A stretch of 44,774 nucleotides of DNA from a bacterium (GCA_018780265.1 JADMJV010000012.1:262869-307642), one strand, 5' to 3'. Shown: positions 34,131-41,938, counted from the stretch's first letter. Translations and numbers: made by a program. The notes: a model not told the origin generated them from the sequence alone.

Positions 34131-34679
34131 ATGGACCCCACCCTGGTGCCAATTCCTCGCAAAGTCAGGCTGCGTCGAGGTAGTTTTTCCGCCCCCCTGA
34201 TTTTGGGCTGGTCGATTCAACTGGTGATGGTAGTTGCGCTGTACGAAACGGTGCGCCCTTTGTGGTGCATGTTTTGTTTCTGCACCAAGGGCCACAGTCT
34301 GACCACAGTACCGGCGCCGCCCTGGGAGCACTGGCTGGGGGTCACCATCAAAACACCCGTTGCGGCGCTGGTCCAGATCGTGGTGGCCGGCTTGCTCTTT
34401 TTTTTACTGCGTGGCCTGGCCGAGGTGCTGGTCTGGAAGGGCCAACGCGAAAAAGATCTGCTGGTCAAAGGCAGAATTCTGACAGCCAGCGTCGTCAAGG
34501 CCCGTTCCGACAAAGGTAGACACTGGATCACATACTCTTGCAGTTTGGACGGTAAGCTCCACGAAAAAGAGGTGCGCGTCAAAACTCCCCGAGCCGTGGG
34601 AAACGAGGTCTTGGTGCTCTTTTCCTTTAACCTTCAAGAGGAAATGCTCTATGAGCATTGCCGCTACGAAGTGGCCTGA
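34131..34679 (+). CDS. small membrane protein, DUF3592-like
   Basis: This 182-residue protein has two membrane segments (about residues 23-45 and 83-105, VAALVQIVVAGLLFFLLRGL) and a soluble C-terminal part. The pattern GRILTASVVKARSD, WITYSCSLDGK, then VGNEVLVLFSFNLQEEM resembles DUF3592: a strand with a converted variable Val-Val, a Tyr-type strand, then a value-and-period strand. A Cys-rich stretch (WCMFCFC) lies between the two helices. The start ATG 34131 lacks a clear Shine-Dalgarno, so it is uncertain. The gap of 67 bases to the acyl-CoA ligase gene contains a T-run. Confidence 0.62.
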   Translation: MDPTLVPIPRKVRLRRGSFSAPLILGWSIQLVMVVALYETVRPLWCMFCFCTKGHSLTTVPAPPWEHWLGVTIKTPVAALVQIVVAGLLFFLLRGLAEVLVWKGQREKDLLVKGRILTASVVKARSDKGRHWITYSCSLDGKLHEKEVRVKTPRAVGNEVLVLFSFNLQEEMLYEHCRYEVA

Positions 34680-34746
34680 ACTTTCTTTCCAATTTTTTTT
34701 AGGGGTCGTTGGTAGTGTGTGGGTAAGCCAGGGAGGAACCACTCAC

Positions 34747-37047
34747 ATGCAAGTCCAGACCAACAAGCAGCCGATTCAAAAGCCCACTCGCCCCGAGTCG
34801 CGCAAGATCGGCAGTCAAGACTATCCGGCCAACCCGGCCCTCGACGAATGGGCCCAAGGGGCCGAGATCACCACGGTTCCCCAGTTCTTCAAAATGTGCG
34901 TGGCAAAAAATCCCGACGGCAAGTATGTCGGTAAGAAGATCGGCAAAGAGTACCAGTACAGCACCTACAAAGAAGTAGGCCAGCAGGCGCAAAATTTTTC
35001 CTCCGCCCTTATCGGGCTGGGCATTCAGCCCACGGACCGGGTGGCCGTCTTCGCCGAAAACTCCCCCGAGTGGCGGATGGCCGACTTCGGTATCGCCAGC
35101 ACCGGTGCGGTGCTCACCTGCCTGCTCCCGGAATACCCTGACCAGCGCTGCGAGTTCGTCCTGCAGGACTCCGGGTCCAAAGCCGTGATGGTCGACAGCA
35201 AGGAGCGCCTCGAGCAGGTCATCCGCGTCGAGGGCAACCTGCCTGAACTCAAGAACATCATCGTGTCCGGCGACGTCGACCTGAGCGCCTACCAGTCCAC
35301 AAAAAATATCGTCAGCTTCAAAGACTTCATGGCTCAGGGCGAAGCCACCCTGGCCCAGAACCAGGCCGAAATCGCCAAACGCGAATCAGAAATTTGCTAC
35401 AACGACATCGGCAGCATTGTCTACACTTCCGGCTCGACCGGCAATCCCAAAGGTGTGTTGCTGTCTCACGGCAACGTCATCGCCTCGGTCGAGGGAATGC
35501 TGCGCACCATCAACGATAACCCCGAAGAAACCTTGCAGTCGGCCCGCCGAGAAGACCTCTACCCCTCCATTCTGCCGCTCGGCCACGTAATGGGCCGTGT
35601 AGCCGACTACGCCATGACCGCTGAAGGCGGCACCATTGCCTACCCCGGCAGCCTGGCCAACTTCGCCAAGGACCTCCGCCACCTGGAGCCCACCGTGCTG
35701 GCCGTCACGCCCCTCTTCCTGCACAAGATTTATGACGGTGTCGAGAACAAAGCAGTCACCAAGACCGACCCGGCCTTCCCTCCCTTCGTGGCCAGCCTGG
35801 CTGCCGGTGCGGCGGGTGCCGCTCTGGGTGGCACGGCCGGCGCTCTCATCGGCGCTGGAATTGGTGGAGCCGCTCTTCCCTGGGGTCTGGGCATCGCCGG
35901 CGCCGTGATCGGCGGCGCGATTGCCGACAAGGTTGCCGGCGAAAAGTCGCGCAACCTCTCTAAGGCCGACCTCTTCTCCGGTTCGCTGGAGAACTCCAAG
36001 AAATACTATGAAGCTCACGGCAATCACTCGGTGGGCAACCGCGTCAAACACGAACTGAGCAAGAAATTCGTTTTCGCTCCGGTCAAAGAACAAGTCGACC
36101 AGCGGATGGGCGGCAAAGTGCGCATTATGATTTCGGGTGGCGCTCCCCTGAGCGGCGAAGCCGAAACGCTGATGCGGGCCTCGGGCTACGGTATCGCTCA
36201 AGGTTATGGCCTGGCCGAAACTTCGGCCGGCGCGCTGATGAACAATCCGGCCCGGGCCGAATTGGGCACCGGAGGCGCGGCTCTTCCCGGCGACAAGGTT
36301 CGCCTGGAAGAAGGAACCAACGAAATTCAGATCTCCGGTCCCAACATCATGACCGGCGGCTACCTCAACCGTGACGACAAGACCAAGGAAGCTTTCACCC
36401 CCGACGGTTGGTATCGCACCGGCGACAAGGGCCAGTTGGTCAAGACCACCGGCCCCGTCTCCAAGGGCAAGCTGGCCGCCCTCACCGGGGCCGGAGCTTT
36501 GCTGGGCGGTATCGCTGGCTCGTTCATCGGACACCCCGCCCTGGGCGCCGCCCTGGCCGGTGTCGCCGCCGGAACAGCCACCATCTTCACGGGCGCTGCC
36601 CGCACCGAAGGCAAAGACCACTATGTAATCTCGGGCCGCATCAAGAGCCAGTTCAAGCTTCCAGGCGGCGAGTATGTAACCCCCGAACCCATCGAAGCGG
36701 CTCTGCAAGGCAGCCCCTTCATCGCTCGCTCGCTGGTGACCGGCGGCAAAGAACGCGACCTGGTGGGCGCGCTTATCCAACCCAACTTCGAGGTTTTGGG
36801 CAAGTGGGCGGCTGAACGCAAACTGCCCACTGACCCCAAAGAACTGGTCAAGCACCCCGACGTCATCGCTCTCTATGACAAAGAAGCGAGCGAGCGCAGC
36901 CAGGGCTTCCAAAAGCACGAGGTGGTGCGGCGCACCGCTCTCCTCGACCACGAACTCAGCGGTGACGAAGTCACCAACAAAGGCGAAGTAATGCGCTCTA
37001 TCGTCAGCGAGCGCTACGCCGATCAGATCAAGAATATGTTCGCGTAG
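34747..37047 (+). CDS. long-chain acyl-CoA ligase with two glycine-zipper insertions
   Basis: This 766-residue adenylating enzyme shows all family marks: YTSGSTGNPKG (226-236), GYGLAETSAG, GWYRTGDKG (554-562) and the C-terminal ISGRIKSQFKLPGGEYV (628-644). It would activate long-chain fatty acids to acyl-CoA or acyl-ACP. Two unusual blocks of Gly/Ala repeats interrupt it: about 345-397 (LAAGAAGAALGGTAGALIGAG, then AGAVIGGAIAD) and about 575-617 (GAGALLGGIAGSFIG, LAGVAAGTATIFTG). Both look like membrane-inserting glycine zippers (GxxxG). The start is ATG 34747 with GGAGG 10 bases upstream. The N-terminus is a polar Gln/Lys/Pro tail. A PlsC gene follows 8 bases after its stop. Confidence 0.92.
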   Translation: MQVQTNKQPIQKPTRPESRKIGSQDYPANPALDEWAQGAEITTVPQFFKMCVAKNPDGKYVGKKIGKEYQYSTYKEVGQQAQNFSSALIGLGIQPTDRVAVFAENSPEWRMADFGIASTGAVLTCLLPEYPDQRCEFVLQDSGSKAVMVDSKERLEQVIRVEGNLPELKNIIVSGDVDLSAYQSTKNIVSFKDFMAQGEATLAQNQAEIAKRESEICYNDIGSIVYTSGSTGNPKGVLLSHGNVIASVEGMLRTINDNPEETLQSARREDLYPSILPLGHVMGRVADYAMTAEGGTIAYPGSLANFAKDLRHLEPTVLAVTPLFLHKIYDGVENKAVTKTDPAFPPFVASLAAGAAGAALGGTAGALIGAGIGGAALPWGLGIAGAVIGGAIADKVAGEKSRNLSKADLFSGSLENSKKYYEAHGNHSVGNRVKHELSKKFVFAPVKEQVDQRMGGKVRIMISGGAPLSGEAETLMRASGYGIAQGYGLAETSAGALMNNPARAELGTGGAALPGDKVRLEEGTNEIQISGPNIMTGGYLNRDDKTKEAFTPDGWYRTGDKGQLVKTTGPVSKGKLAALTGAGALLGGIAGSFIGHPALGAALAGVAAGTATIFTGAARTEGKDHYVISGRIKSQFKLPGGEYVTPEPIEAALQGSPFIARSLVTGGKERDLVGALIQPNFEVLGKWAAERKLPTDPKELVKHPDVIALYDKEASERSQGFQKHEVVRRTALLDHELSGDEVTNKGEVMRSIVSERYADQIKNMFA

Positions 37048-37055
37048 GAGCTGTC

Positions 37056-38234
37056 ATGAGAATCGCAACCGCATCCAATTTCACCCCCGCCATCCTCAAC
37101 CAGGCCCCCAAGGCCCCGGAAACCCCCAACGGTGAGGCTCCCAAGCCCGAAACGCCCGATCCCAAGCCTTCCAAGCCCGAAAAAGTGATCCCCAACTACA
37201 CGGGACCCGAAGACGGCCTCTCTCACTACGACCCCGAGGCAGCCAAATGGATTCGCCCGCTCAACAAGGGACTGGTGCACCTGTGGCGCCAGACCGACGT
37301 GCGTGGCCAGGAAAACATCCCCGAGAGCGGCGCTCACATGCTGACCTTCAATCACGGCAGCTACTCGGACGCTTCCATTGTAGCCTCGGTCACCGACCGC
37401 GACATTCGTACGATGGCAGCTAAAGAGCAGTTCACTGGCGTGGTCGGCAAAATGATGACGGCCATGGGTGCTGTCCCCGTCGATCGCGGAGCCGCTTCCA
37501 CCAAGCCGATCGAGACGATGATTGACCTGCTCAACGATGGCAAAGGCGTGGCAATCGCCCCCGAAGGCCGCATCTACGACGACAATGAGAATATTCACGA
37601 ATTCAAAGGCGGAGCGGCTATGATGGCCCTCAAGTCCAACTGCGAATCGATGGTCCCTGTAGTCATTCACTATGAAGAACACAAGGCTACCAGCGGTGAC
37701 CGCATCAAGACCTACCTGACGGCCGGTGCTATGGTGGCCGGTGGTATCGCCTGCGCCCTGGTGGGCGGACCTGTTCTGCGCGCAGTCTCCGGTGTGCTCA
37801 CCGGCGCCATCACCGGTGCCGCTGTCGGCGGCGGTATCGGCTTTGCCAAAACGGAAGACTCCGACATGCGGGCCAAGGCTGGTGGTGCTCTTAATGGGGC
37901 CAAATGGGGCGCACTGGCCGGAGCCGTCGGTGGCGGCCTGGGCGGCGCGTTACTTGCCAACAACGCCATCTACGTGGCCGGTCCGCTCAGCGCTGGCGCC
38001 GGTCTGGTCGGACTGGCAGCTGCCAAAGCATACCACGAGCGCACCGAAGCCCATGTCGAAATCGGCAAGGGTATCCCGGTGGCTCCTTACCGCGAATTGG
38101 GCGGCAAAGAGGGACGCGAGAAGCTGACCAACGACCTCCACAAGAACATGTCCGACATCAAAGACGGCATCAAAAAGCGCATCCGTCCCGAAGCCCCTGC
38201 CGCCGACAAGCCGGCCGACCCCGAAGCCAAGTAA
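37056..38234 (+). CDS. PlsC-type acyltransferase with a glycine-zipper insertion
   Basis: This 392-residue protein is a 1-acyl-glycerol-3-phosphate acyltransferase relative: catalytic His and Asp in NHGSYSD (99-105), VPVDRG, and APEGRIYDD (168-176). It would add an acyl chain to a lysophospholipid, making phosphatidic acid. Residues about 1-45 are a Pro-rich tail. About 213-330 is a long Gly/Ala-rich, membrane-like module (GAMVAGGIACALVGG, GAITGAAVGGGIG, GALAGAVGGGLGGALL) inserted before the last strand of the fold (IGKGIPVAPYRELGG). A GGAG Shine-Dalgarno precedes the ATG. It is paired with the ligase, so the two probably form an activation-and-transfer unit on the membrane. Confidence 0.9.
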   Translation: MRIATASNFTPAILNQAPKAPETPNGEAPKPETPDPKPSKPEKVIPNYTGPEDGLSHYDPEAAKWIRPLNKGLVHLWRQTDVRGQENIPESGAHMLTFNHGSYSDASIVASVTDRDIRTMAAKEQFTGVVGKMMTAMGAVPVDRGAASTKPIETMIDLLNDGKGVAIAPEGRIYDDNENIHEFKGGAAMMALKSNCESMVPVVIHYEEHKATSGDRIKTYLTAGAMVAGGIACALVGGPVLRAVSGVLTGAITGAAVGGGIGFAKTEDSDMRAKAGGALNGAKWGALAGAVGGGLGGALLANNAIYVAGPLSAGAGLVGLAAAKAYHERTEAHVEIGKGIPVAPYRELGGKEGREKLTNDLHKNMSDIKDGIKKRIRPEAPAADKPADPEAK

Positions 38235-38304
38235 GCTGGCCCAAGTCCAACAGGGGTCTCGGTCGAGTGGCGAGGACGCCGGAAGGCCTATCGCAAGAAG
38301 TAAG

Positions 38305-38345
38305 ATTTCCAGTTCACTGGCAACAGTTTCCAGTGAACTGGAAAT
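38305..38345. repeat. 16-bp perfect inverted repeat, possible transcription end
   Basis: ATTTCCAGTTCACTGG (38305-38320) and CCAGTGAACTGGAAAT (38330-38345) are exact reverse complements with a 9-base loop. A second, overlapping hairpin (38321-38334 with 38337-38350, one mismatch) is also possible. It lies 70 bases after the PlsC stop. No T-run follows, so a simple Rho-independent terminator is not certain. Confidence 0.6.
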
Positions 38346-38350
38346 TGTTG

Positions 38351-38612
38351 CCCTCGAGTCGGGCACAAGCCGTCAATCAGCGAGTTGACCAGCTACCTGG
38401 ACCCAGGGCCGTGGTCGAAAAACTTGGGTCCATACTTGTGGGCCACAAGGAATCATTTCGCGCTACGAACTCCAGAGTGCTCCCGACAAAATCCCGGACT
38501 CAAGCGAGCAGCTATTTCTCCGGCGATCAAGAGCAGACGCTCTACCGCCAATAACATCAGTCGATTCTGGCGAAAGTCCGTAGCCCCAACGTCGCTCAAG
38601 AGAAAGTTGATT
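38351..38612. other. non-coding stretch with nothing recognised
   Basis: Together with the inverted repeat before it, this forms a gap of about 380 bases between plsC-like and the Spy-like gene. No gene, RNA or mobile-element signature was seen. Short frames here have no start signal or family resemblance. Confidence 0.5.
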
Positions 38613-39068
38613 TCACAGATGGGCCTTCATCTCCTGATATTGGGCCAACTGTTCGGGGGTCAAAGTAGCCTGCAACTGAGAGTCTATCTGGGCCCGATCC
38701 TGTTCCATGGTGGAGCGCCGCGAATTCCAATAACTCCTGAGCTGATCCCGCTGCTCCTGGCTCAGGTCCAGATTTCCCAAACCGCTCCGTCCGTTCTCGC
38801 CTTTCGACTCCTCCAGCCTGGTCAGTTGCTCGGGGGTCAAAATCGAACTCAGGTGAGCCTGAAAGGCTGCCCGCCGGGACTCGTGGCATTCCTTCATGGA
38901 TTCAAAGGTGGGGCGCAAAAGCTCTACCTGTTCCGGACTCAAATTAAGTCGGGCTTCCAGCCTCTCCATGTGGGTGGCGCGCCGGCGTTGACGGGGCTCG
39001 GCCGGAACGGTCACGGCGAAACCGACCAGAAATACTCCGCCGACAAGCATCGTGGTAAAGGTCTTCAT
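38613..39068 (-). CDS. Spy/CpxP-like periplasmic protein
   Basis: This 151-residue protein has a signal peptide (MKTFTTMLVGGVFLVGFAVTV, cut near PAEP). The mature part is helical and charged, with four LTPEQ-type motifs: LSPEQ, LTPEQ, LSQEQ and LTPEQ, the hallmark of the Spy/CpxP (LTxxQ) family. Such proteins act as periplasmic chaperones or feed back on a sensor kinase. Start ATG 39068 has GAGG upstream. It lies directly downstream of a two-component system on the same strand, matching the Cpx layout. Three regularly spaced repeats lie in its promoter region. Confidence 0.85.
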   Translation of the reverse strand: MKTFTTMLVGGVFLVGFAVTVPAEPRQRRRATHMERLEARLNLSPEQVELLRPTFESMKECHESRRAAFQAHLSSILTPEQLTRLEESKGENGRSGLGNLDLSQEQRDQLRSYWNSRRSTMEQDRAQIDSQLQATLTPEQLAQYQEMKAHL

Positions 39069-39091
39069 AGTGAGTTCCTCTCGAGATCCCA

Positions 39092-39166
39092 ATTTTAAAG
39101 GGCCTCTCTTGAGGGTAAGTCTGTCGTCTGAAGTTGGTTCCAGTGATTTCTGAAGATTTGCTGAAG
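39092..39166 (-). promoter_or_regulatory. promoter of the Spy-like gene with three 11-base-phased CTTCAG boxes
   Basis: On the plus strand CTGAAG occurs at 39128, 39150 and 39161, i.e. at spacings of 22 and 11 bases. On the minus strand these are CTTCAG boxes. A TAAAAT (39097-39092, minus) is a good -10; the -35 is poor and the nearest box is centred about 36 bases upstream of it. Direct repeats phased by 11 bases beside a weak -35 are typical of OmpR/PhoB-type activation. Confidence 0.5.
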
Positions 39167-39169
39167 CCG

Positions 39170-39841
39170 CTAGCCGCCCAAAATGTAACCAGCGCCGCGG
39201 ACCGTCCTGATCAACTTGCGCTCCTGGTCTTGCAGCTTCGCCCGCAGCGAACTGAGGTGAACCTCCACCACGTTGGCATTGCCGTCGTAGTCCCAACCCC
39301 AAATACTGGTGAGCAACTGCTCGCGGGTGACCAGTTGGCGGGGATTTCGCATCATGTATTCGAGCAGTTCAAACTCCCGATGAGTCAACTCTACCGATTG
39401 GTCCCCTTTGAACAGCGACCTGTTGGAACTGTTCAAGGCCAGGTCAGCAAAAGTCAGTACGGTGCCCAGGCGGGCCCCGCTGCGCCTCAATATCGCCCGC
39501 AGTCGGGCCAGCAATTCCTGGTATTTGAAGGGCTTGGTGAGGTAGTCATCGGCTCCCGCATCCAGCCCTTTGACCCGATCTTCCCACTCGCCCTTGGCCG
39601 TAAGCATCAACACCGGCACGTTCGACGACTGGCGCAATCGCTGACAGACTTGCAGCCCATCCAGATCGGGCAGCATCCAATCTAACACCACCAGTTGGGG
39701 ACGCTCCTGCTGGAAGCGATCTAAAGCCTGTGCTCCGGTGCTGGCTGTGACCACCTGATAGCCCTCGTGCTCCAACGCCATGGTTATAAAATCCACAATC
39801 GATTCCTCGTCGTCCACCACCAGAACTTTGGTTTTGCTCAT
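39170..39841 (-). CDS. OmpR-family response regulator
   Basis: This 223-residue regulator starts at ATG 39841, which overlaps the kinase stop (ATGA). The receiver domain shows VLVVDDEESIV, phosphoacceptor Asp in VVLDWMLPDLDG and Lys in YLTKPF; the winged helix shows LTHREFELLEYMMRN and ends RTVRGAGYIL. The normal length and close coupling make it the partner of the kinase at 39838-41286. The 11-base-phased repeats just past its 3' end, in front of the Spy-like gene, are its likely binding sites. Confidence 0.93.
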   Translation of the reverse strand: MSKTKVLVVDDEESIVDFITMALEHEGYQVVTASTGAQALDRFQQERPQLVVLDWMLPDLDGLQVCQRLRQSSNVPVLMLTAKGEWEDRVKGLDAGADDYLTKPFKYQELLARLRAILRRSGARLGTVLTFADLALNSSNRSLFKGDQSVELTHREFELLEYMMRNPRQLVTREQLLTSIWGWDYDGNANVVEVHLSSLRAKLQDQERKLIRTVRGAGYILGG

Positions 39842-41286
39842 TTCACTCCCGAAAAGACCACGCAAAAACAGGTTCCTTTGCCTATCTCACTGGTCACGCT
39901 GACTTGTCCTCCGTGACGGGCTGCAATCGACTTCACGATGGCCAGACCCAAACCACTCCCGCCCGTCTTGCGGGCCCGCGAGGAGTCGGGACGGTAAAAT
40001 CGTTCAAACAGATGGGGCAGATCGGTGGCCTCAATACCAGGACCTTTGTCGGCCACCTCCAGCACGATTCCTTGCGGTGCCAGGCGACAGGAGGCTCGCA
40101 CACTGGCCGAAGCAGGAGTATGCTGCACGGCGTTGTCCAGCAGGTTTCGAATCAGTCGACCCACCTCATCGCGGTTGCCCAGCATAAACAGATTCTCTTC
40201 GGCCTCTACCTCTATCACCCGATGGGGGTGAGTGGCCGCCAGCAACTCTACGGTTTCTCGCAAGATCACGCTCAAGCAGAGATGCTCCAGGGTCTGCTCG
40301 GCCGGCTTCTGACCGGCCTTGGAAAGGGTCAGCAAATCGGCCACCAGGCGAGACATACGGTCCGTTTCGCGACTGATGATGTCAATCGCCTTGCGTTGCT
40401 TCTCGGCATCCTGCCCCAGCTTGAGCATGTCGGCCATGCCCCCGATCGCCGTCAAGGGAGTTTTGAGTTCGTGGGAAGCATCGGCCACAAACCGCCGTTG
40501 CGTCTCCAGGCTCTGCTCGACAAAATCGGCCATTTGATCAAAGGCGGCCGAGACCTGGTACACCTCGTTCTGGCTTTCCACCGCAGCCAGTCCGGTGCGT
40601 GCCTTCAGGTCTCCATGTTGCAGACGCAAAGTGGCCTGACGCAGTCGTTCCATGGGCTTGGCCAGCCAGTTGGCCACCCACAGGGCGCCCAAAATGGATA
40701 CCATCGTGGCCAGGCCTCCGGCGGTTCCAATATAGCTGAGCATCTTCACGGTCACCTCGCGAGGTTGACGTCGCATTGAGGTAAATTGCAGTACACCCAC
40801 ATCCTGGTGGTTTTGACGAATGGGGATCAAAACCACCATCCATTCCTGTTTTTCTCCATCCACGGCGTATGCCAGGTGGCGATTGCGCACCTGCTCCGAA
40901 ACCGAGGCCACCGCCTGAATTCTGTCAGGACTGGCGGGATCGACGACCTGCGGTCCGCTCGACTCAGCCAACAGACGCCCGCTCAGGTCAAAAATGCGGG
41001 CCGCCGTGGCCGGAGTCGAAAGCGCCTGGACCCGCCCCCTCGCCTCCTCTTGAAGGCTTAAGGAAATGGGCAGACCGCGACGATTGCCCTGACCATCAGG
41101 CTCTTCTCCGGTCCAGACCATGCGGACCTGGGCCAGCATCCGGTATTCCTGCGAATACCACATAAAGTTTTGACCCAGCCAGTACGCGCCCAGGCTCCAC
41201 GCCAAAAGCGAACATCCCAGAGCGGCCAAAGTGGCCCCCAGGATAACCCAACGGATGGGCACACGGTGTATCAGTGAGAGGCGCAT
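39838..41286 (-). CDS. sensor histidine kinase with periplasmic sensor domain
   Basis: This 482-residue kinase has a first membrane segment (about 12-35), a periplasmic domain of about 145 residues (IFDLSGRLLAESSGPQ, PAS/dCache-like strands), a second segment (about 185-205), HAMP, and the kinase core: phospho-His in DASHELKTPLTAIGG, NLLDNAVQHTP, DKGPGIE and GGSGLGLAIV. It resembles CpxA/BaeS-type envelope sensors. With the downstream response regulator and Spy-like protein it forms a probable envelope-stress unit. ATG 41286 is chosen; no strong Shine-Dalgarno is seen. A weak hairpin lies in the 80 bases between it and the small gene upstream. Confidence 0.92.
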   Translation of the reverse strand: MRLSLIHRVPIRWVILGATLAALGCSLLAWSLGAYWLGQNFMWYSQEYRMLAQVRMVWTGEEPDGQGNRRGLPISLSLQEEARGRVQALSTPATAARIFDLSGRLLAESSGPQVVDPASPDRIQAVASVSEQVRNRHLAYAVDGEKQEWMVVLIPIRQNHQDVGVLQFTSMRRQPREVTVKMLSYIGTAGGLATMVSILGALWVANWLAKPMERLRQATLRLQHGDLKARTGLAAVESQNEVYQVSAAFDQMADFVEQSLETQRRFVADASHELKTPLTAIGGMADMLKLGQDAEKQRKAIDIISRETDRMSRLVADLLTLSKAGQKPAEQTLEHLCLSVILRETVELLAATHPHRVIEVEAEENLFMLGNRDEVGRLIRNLLDNAVQHTPASASVRASCRLAPQGIVLEVADKGPGIEATDLPHLFERFYRPDSSRARKTGGSGLGLAIVKSIAARHGGQVSVTSEIGKGTCFCVVFSGVK

Positions 41287-41366
41287 ATCCGTCGGTTTCT
41301 AGTGAGTTGTCGGGGTGTCCCCCCGAATTACTGCCCCAGCCTGAATGGAGTTCTTTCCCTGGCCGA

Positions 41367-41531
41367 TTAACCCAGACAGCCGTTCTCGCCTCCACAACAG
41401 CGGCCGGCATCGCGCGCGCCGTCCATACAGGCGTCCTCGCTGGCCTTAGTAGTATCTTGCTGTTGGGCCTCGTTCTTGGCCGTGGCCTTGGAAGGCCGAA
41501 ATGACAGGTGGGAGGGCATGTTGACGTTCAT
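41367..41531 (-). CDS. 54-residue protein with Cys-rich C-terminus
   Basis: The ATG at 41531 has AAAGGAA about 9 bases upstream. The protein begins MNVNMPSHLSFRPSK, continues with a polar, Lys/Gln-rich middle and ends CMDGARDAGRCCGGENGCLG, with four Cys in the last 20 residues. No signal peptide is visible. The leader-like front and Cys-rich end recall a RiPP precursor or a metal-binding small protein, but no modifying enzymes adjoin it. It is 80 bases upstream of the sensor kinase gene, on the same strand. An in-frame start 10 codons earlier is possible but less likely. Confidence 0.55.
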   Translation of the reverse strand: MNVNMPSHLSFRPSKATAKNEAQQQDTTKASEDACMDGARDAGRCCGGENGCLG

Positions 41532-41639
41532 AATGGATATTCCTTTCGTTGATTTGTCCATTGTAACGAACGAGGATCAAGCCAGCGTTGAGCCAGCGTG
41601 AAAGTTTTACAAGATGGCCGCCCGAGAACCAGTGTCGTC

Positions 41640-41683
41640 TTGACAGCAAATTCGCGTGTTCTCATGATGTAACCATGAGAACA
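41640..41683 (+). promoter_or_regulatory. promoter and palindromic operator of the VapBC-type module
   Basis: TTGACA (41640-41645) and CATGAT (41663-41668) are 17 bases apart. A perfect 10-bp inverted repeat, TGTTCTCATG (41657-41666) / CATGAGAACA (41674-41683), with a 7-base spacer, covers the -10 and the ATG at 41675. This is the expected site for autorepression by the antitoxin. The ATG lies 6 bases after the -10, so the message is probably leaderless. Confidence 0.65.
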
Positions 41684-41938
41684 ACCGTAACCATTGACCC
41701 TGAGGTGGCTGAGAAGCTCCACTCTTACGCCCATCGAAGAGGACTCTCGTTCAAGAAGGCCTTGAATGAACTGATCCTACGCGGCTTGTCCCACCAGTCG
41801 CTGGTCAAGCCCGAGCGCTTCCAGGTTGAACCTCACTGCGGTGGCTTTCGCCCAGGGATTGACGCGAATCGACTCAACCAGTTAGTCGATGAACTCGAAG
41901 TGCGCGACTTCATTCGCGAGGCTCAGAACGACCGGTGA
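41675..41938 (+). CDS. VapB-type ribbon-helix-helix antitoxin
   Basis: This 87-residue protein starts with the DNA-binding strand MRTTVTIDPEVAEKLHSYAH and helix SFKKALNELILRGL, typical of ribbon-helix-helix antitoxins of the VapB/DUF2191 kind. The C-terminal half (NRLNQLVDELEVRDFIREA) would wrap the toxin. I chose ATG 41675 because it falls exactly one -10-to-start distance after the promoter, and the longer frame is covered by the operator. Its stop overlaps the toxin start (GTGA), so the two are made together. Confidence 0.87.
   Translation: MRTTVTIDPEVAEKLHSYAHRRGLSFKKALNELILRGLSHQSLVKPERFQVEPHCGGFRPGIDANRLNQLVDELEVRDFIREAQNDR

Noticed and set aside
34058..34140. Possible tRNA suggested by a T-arm-like AGGGCTCGAATCCCT and a 77-base acceptor-like pairing
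   Set aside because: No D-arm with the conserved GG, no usable anticodon stem, and only 5 of 7 acceptor pairs.
35386..36951. Long open frame of 521 codons on the minus strand, opposite the acyl-CoA ligase
   Set aside because: It lies fully inside a well-supported gene on the other strand, its product has no family marks, and long antisense frames are expected in GC-rich coding DNA.
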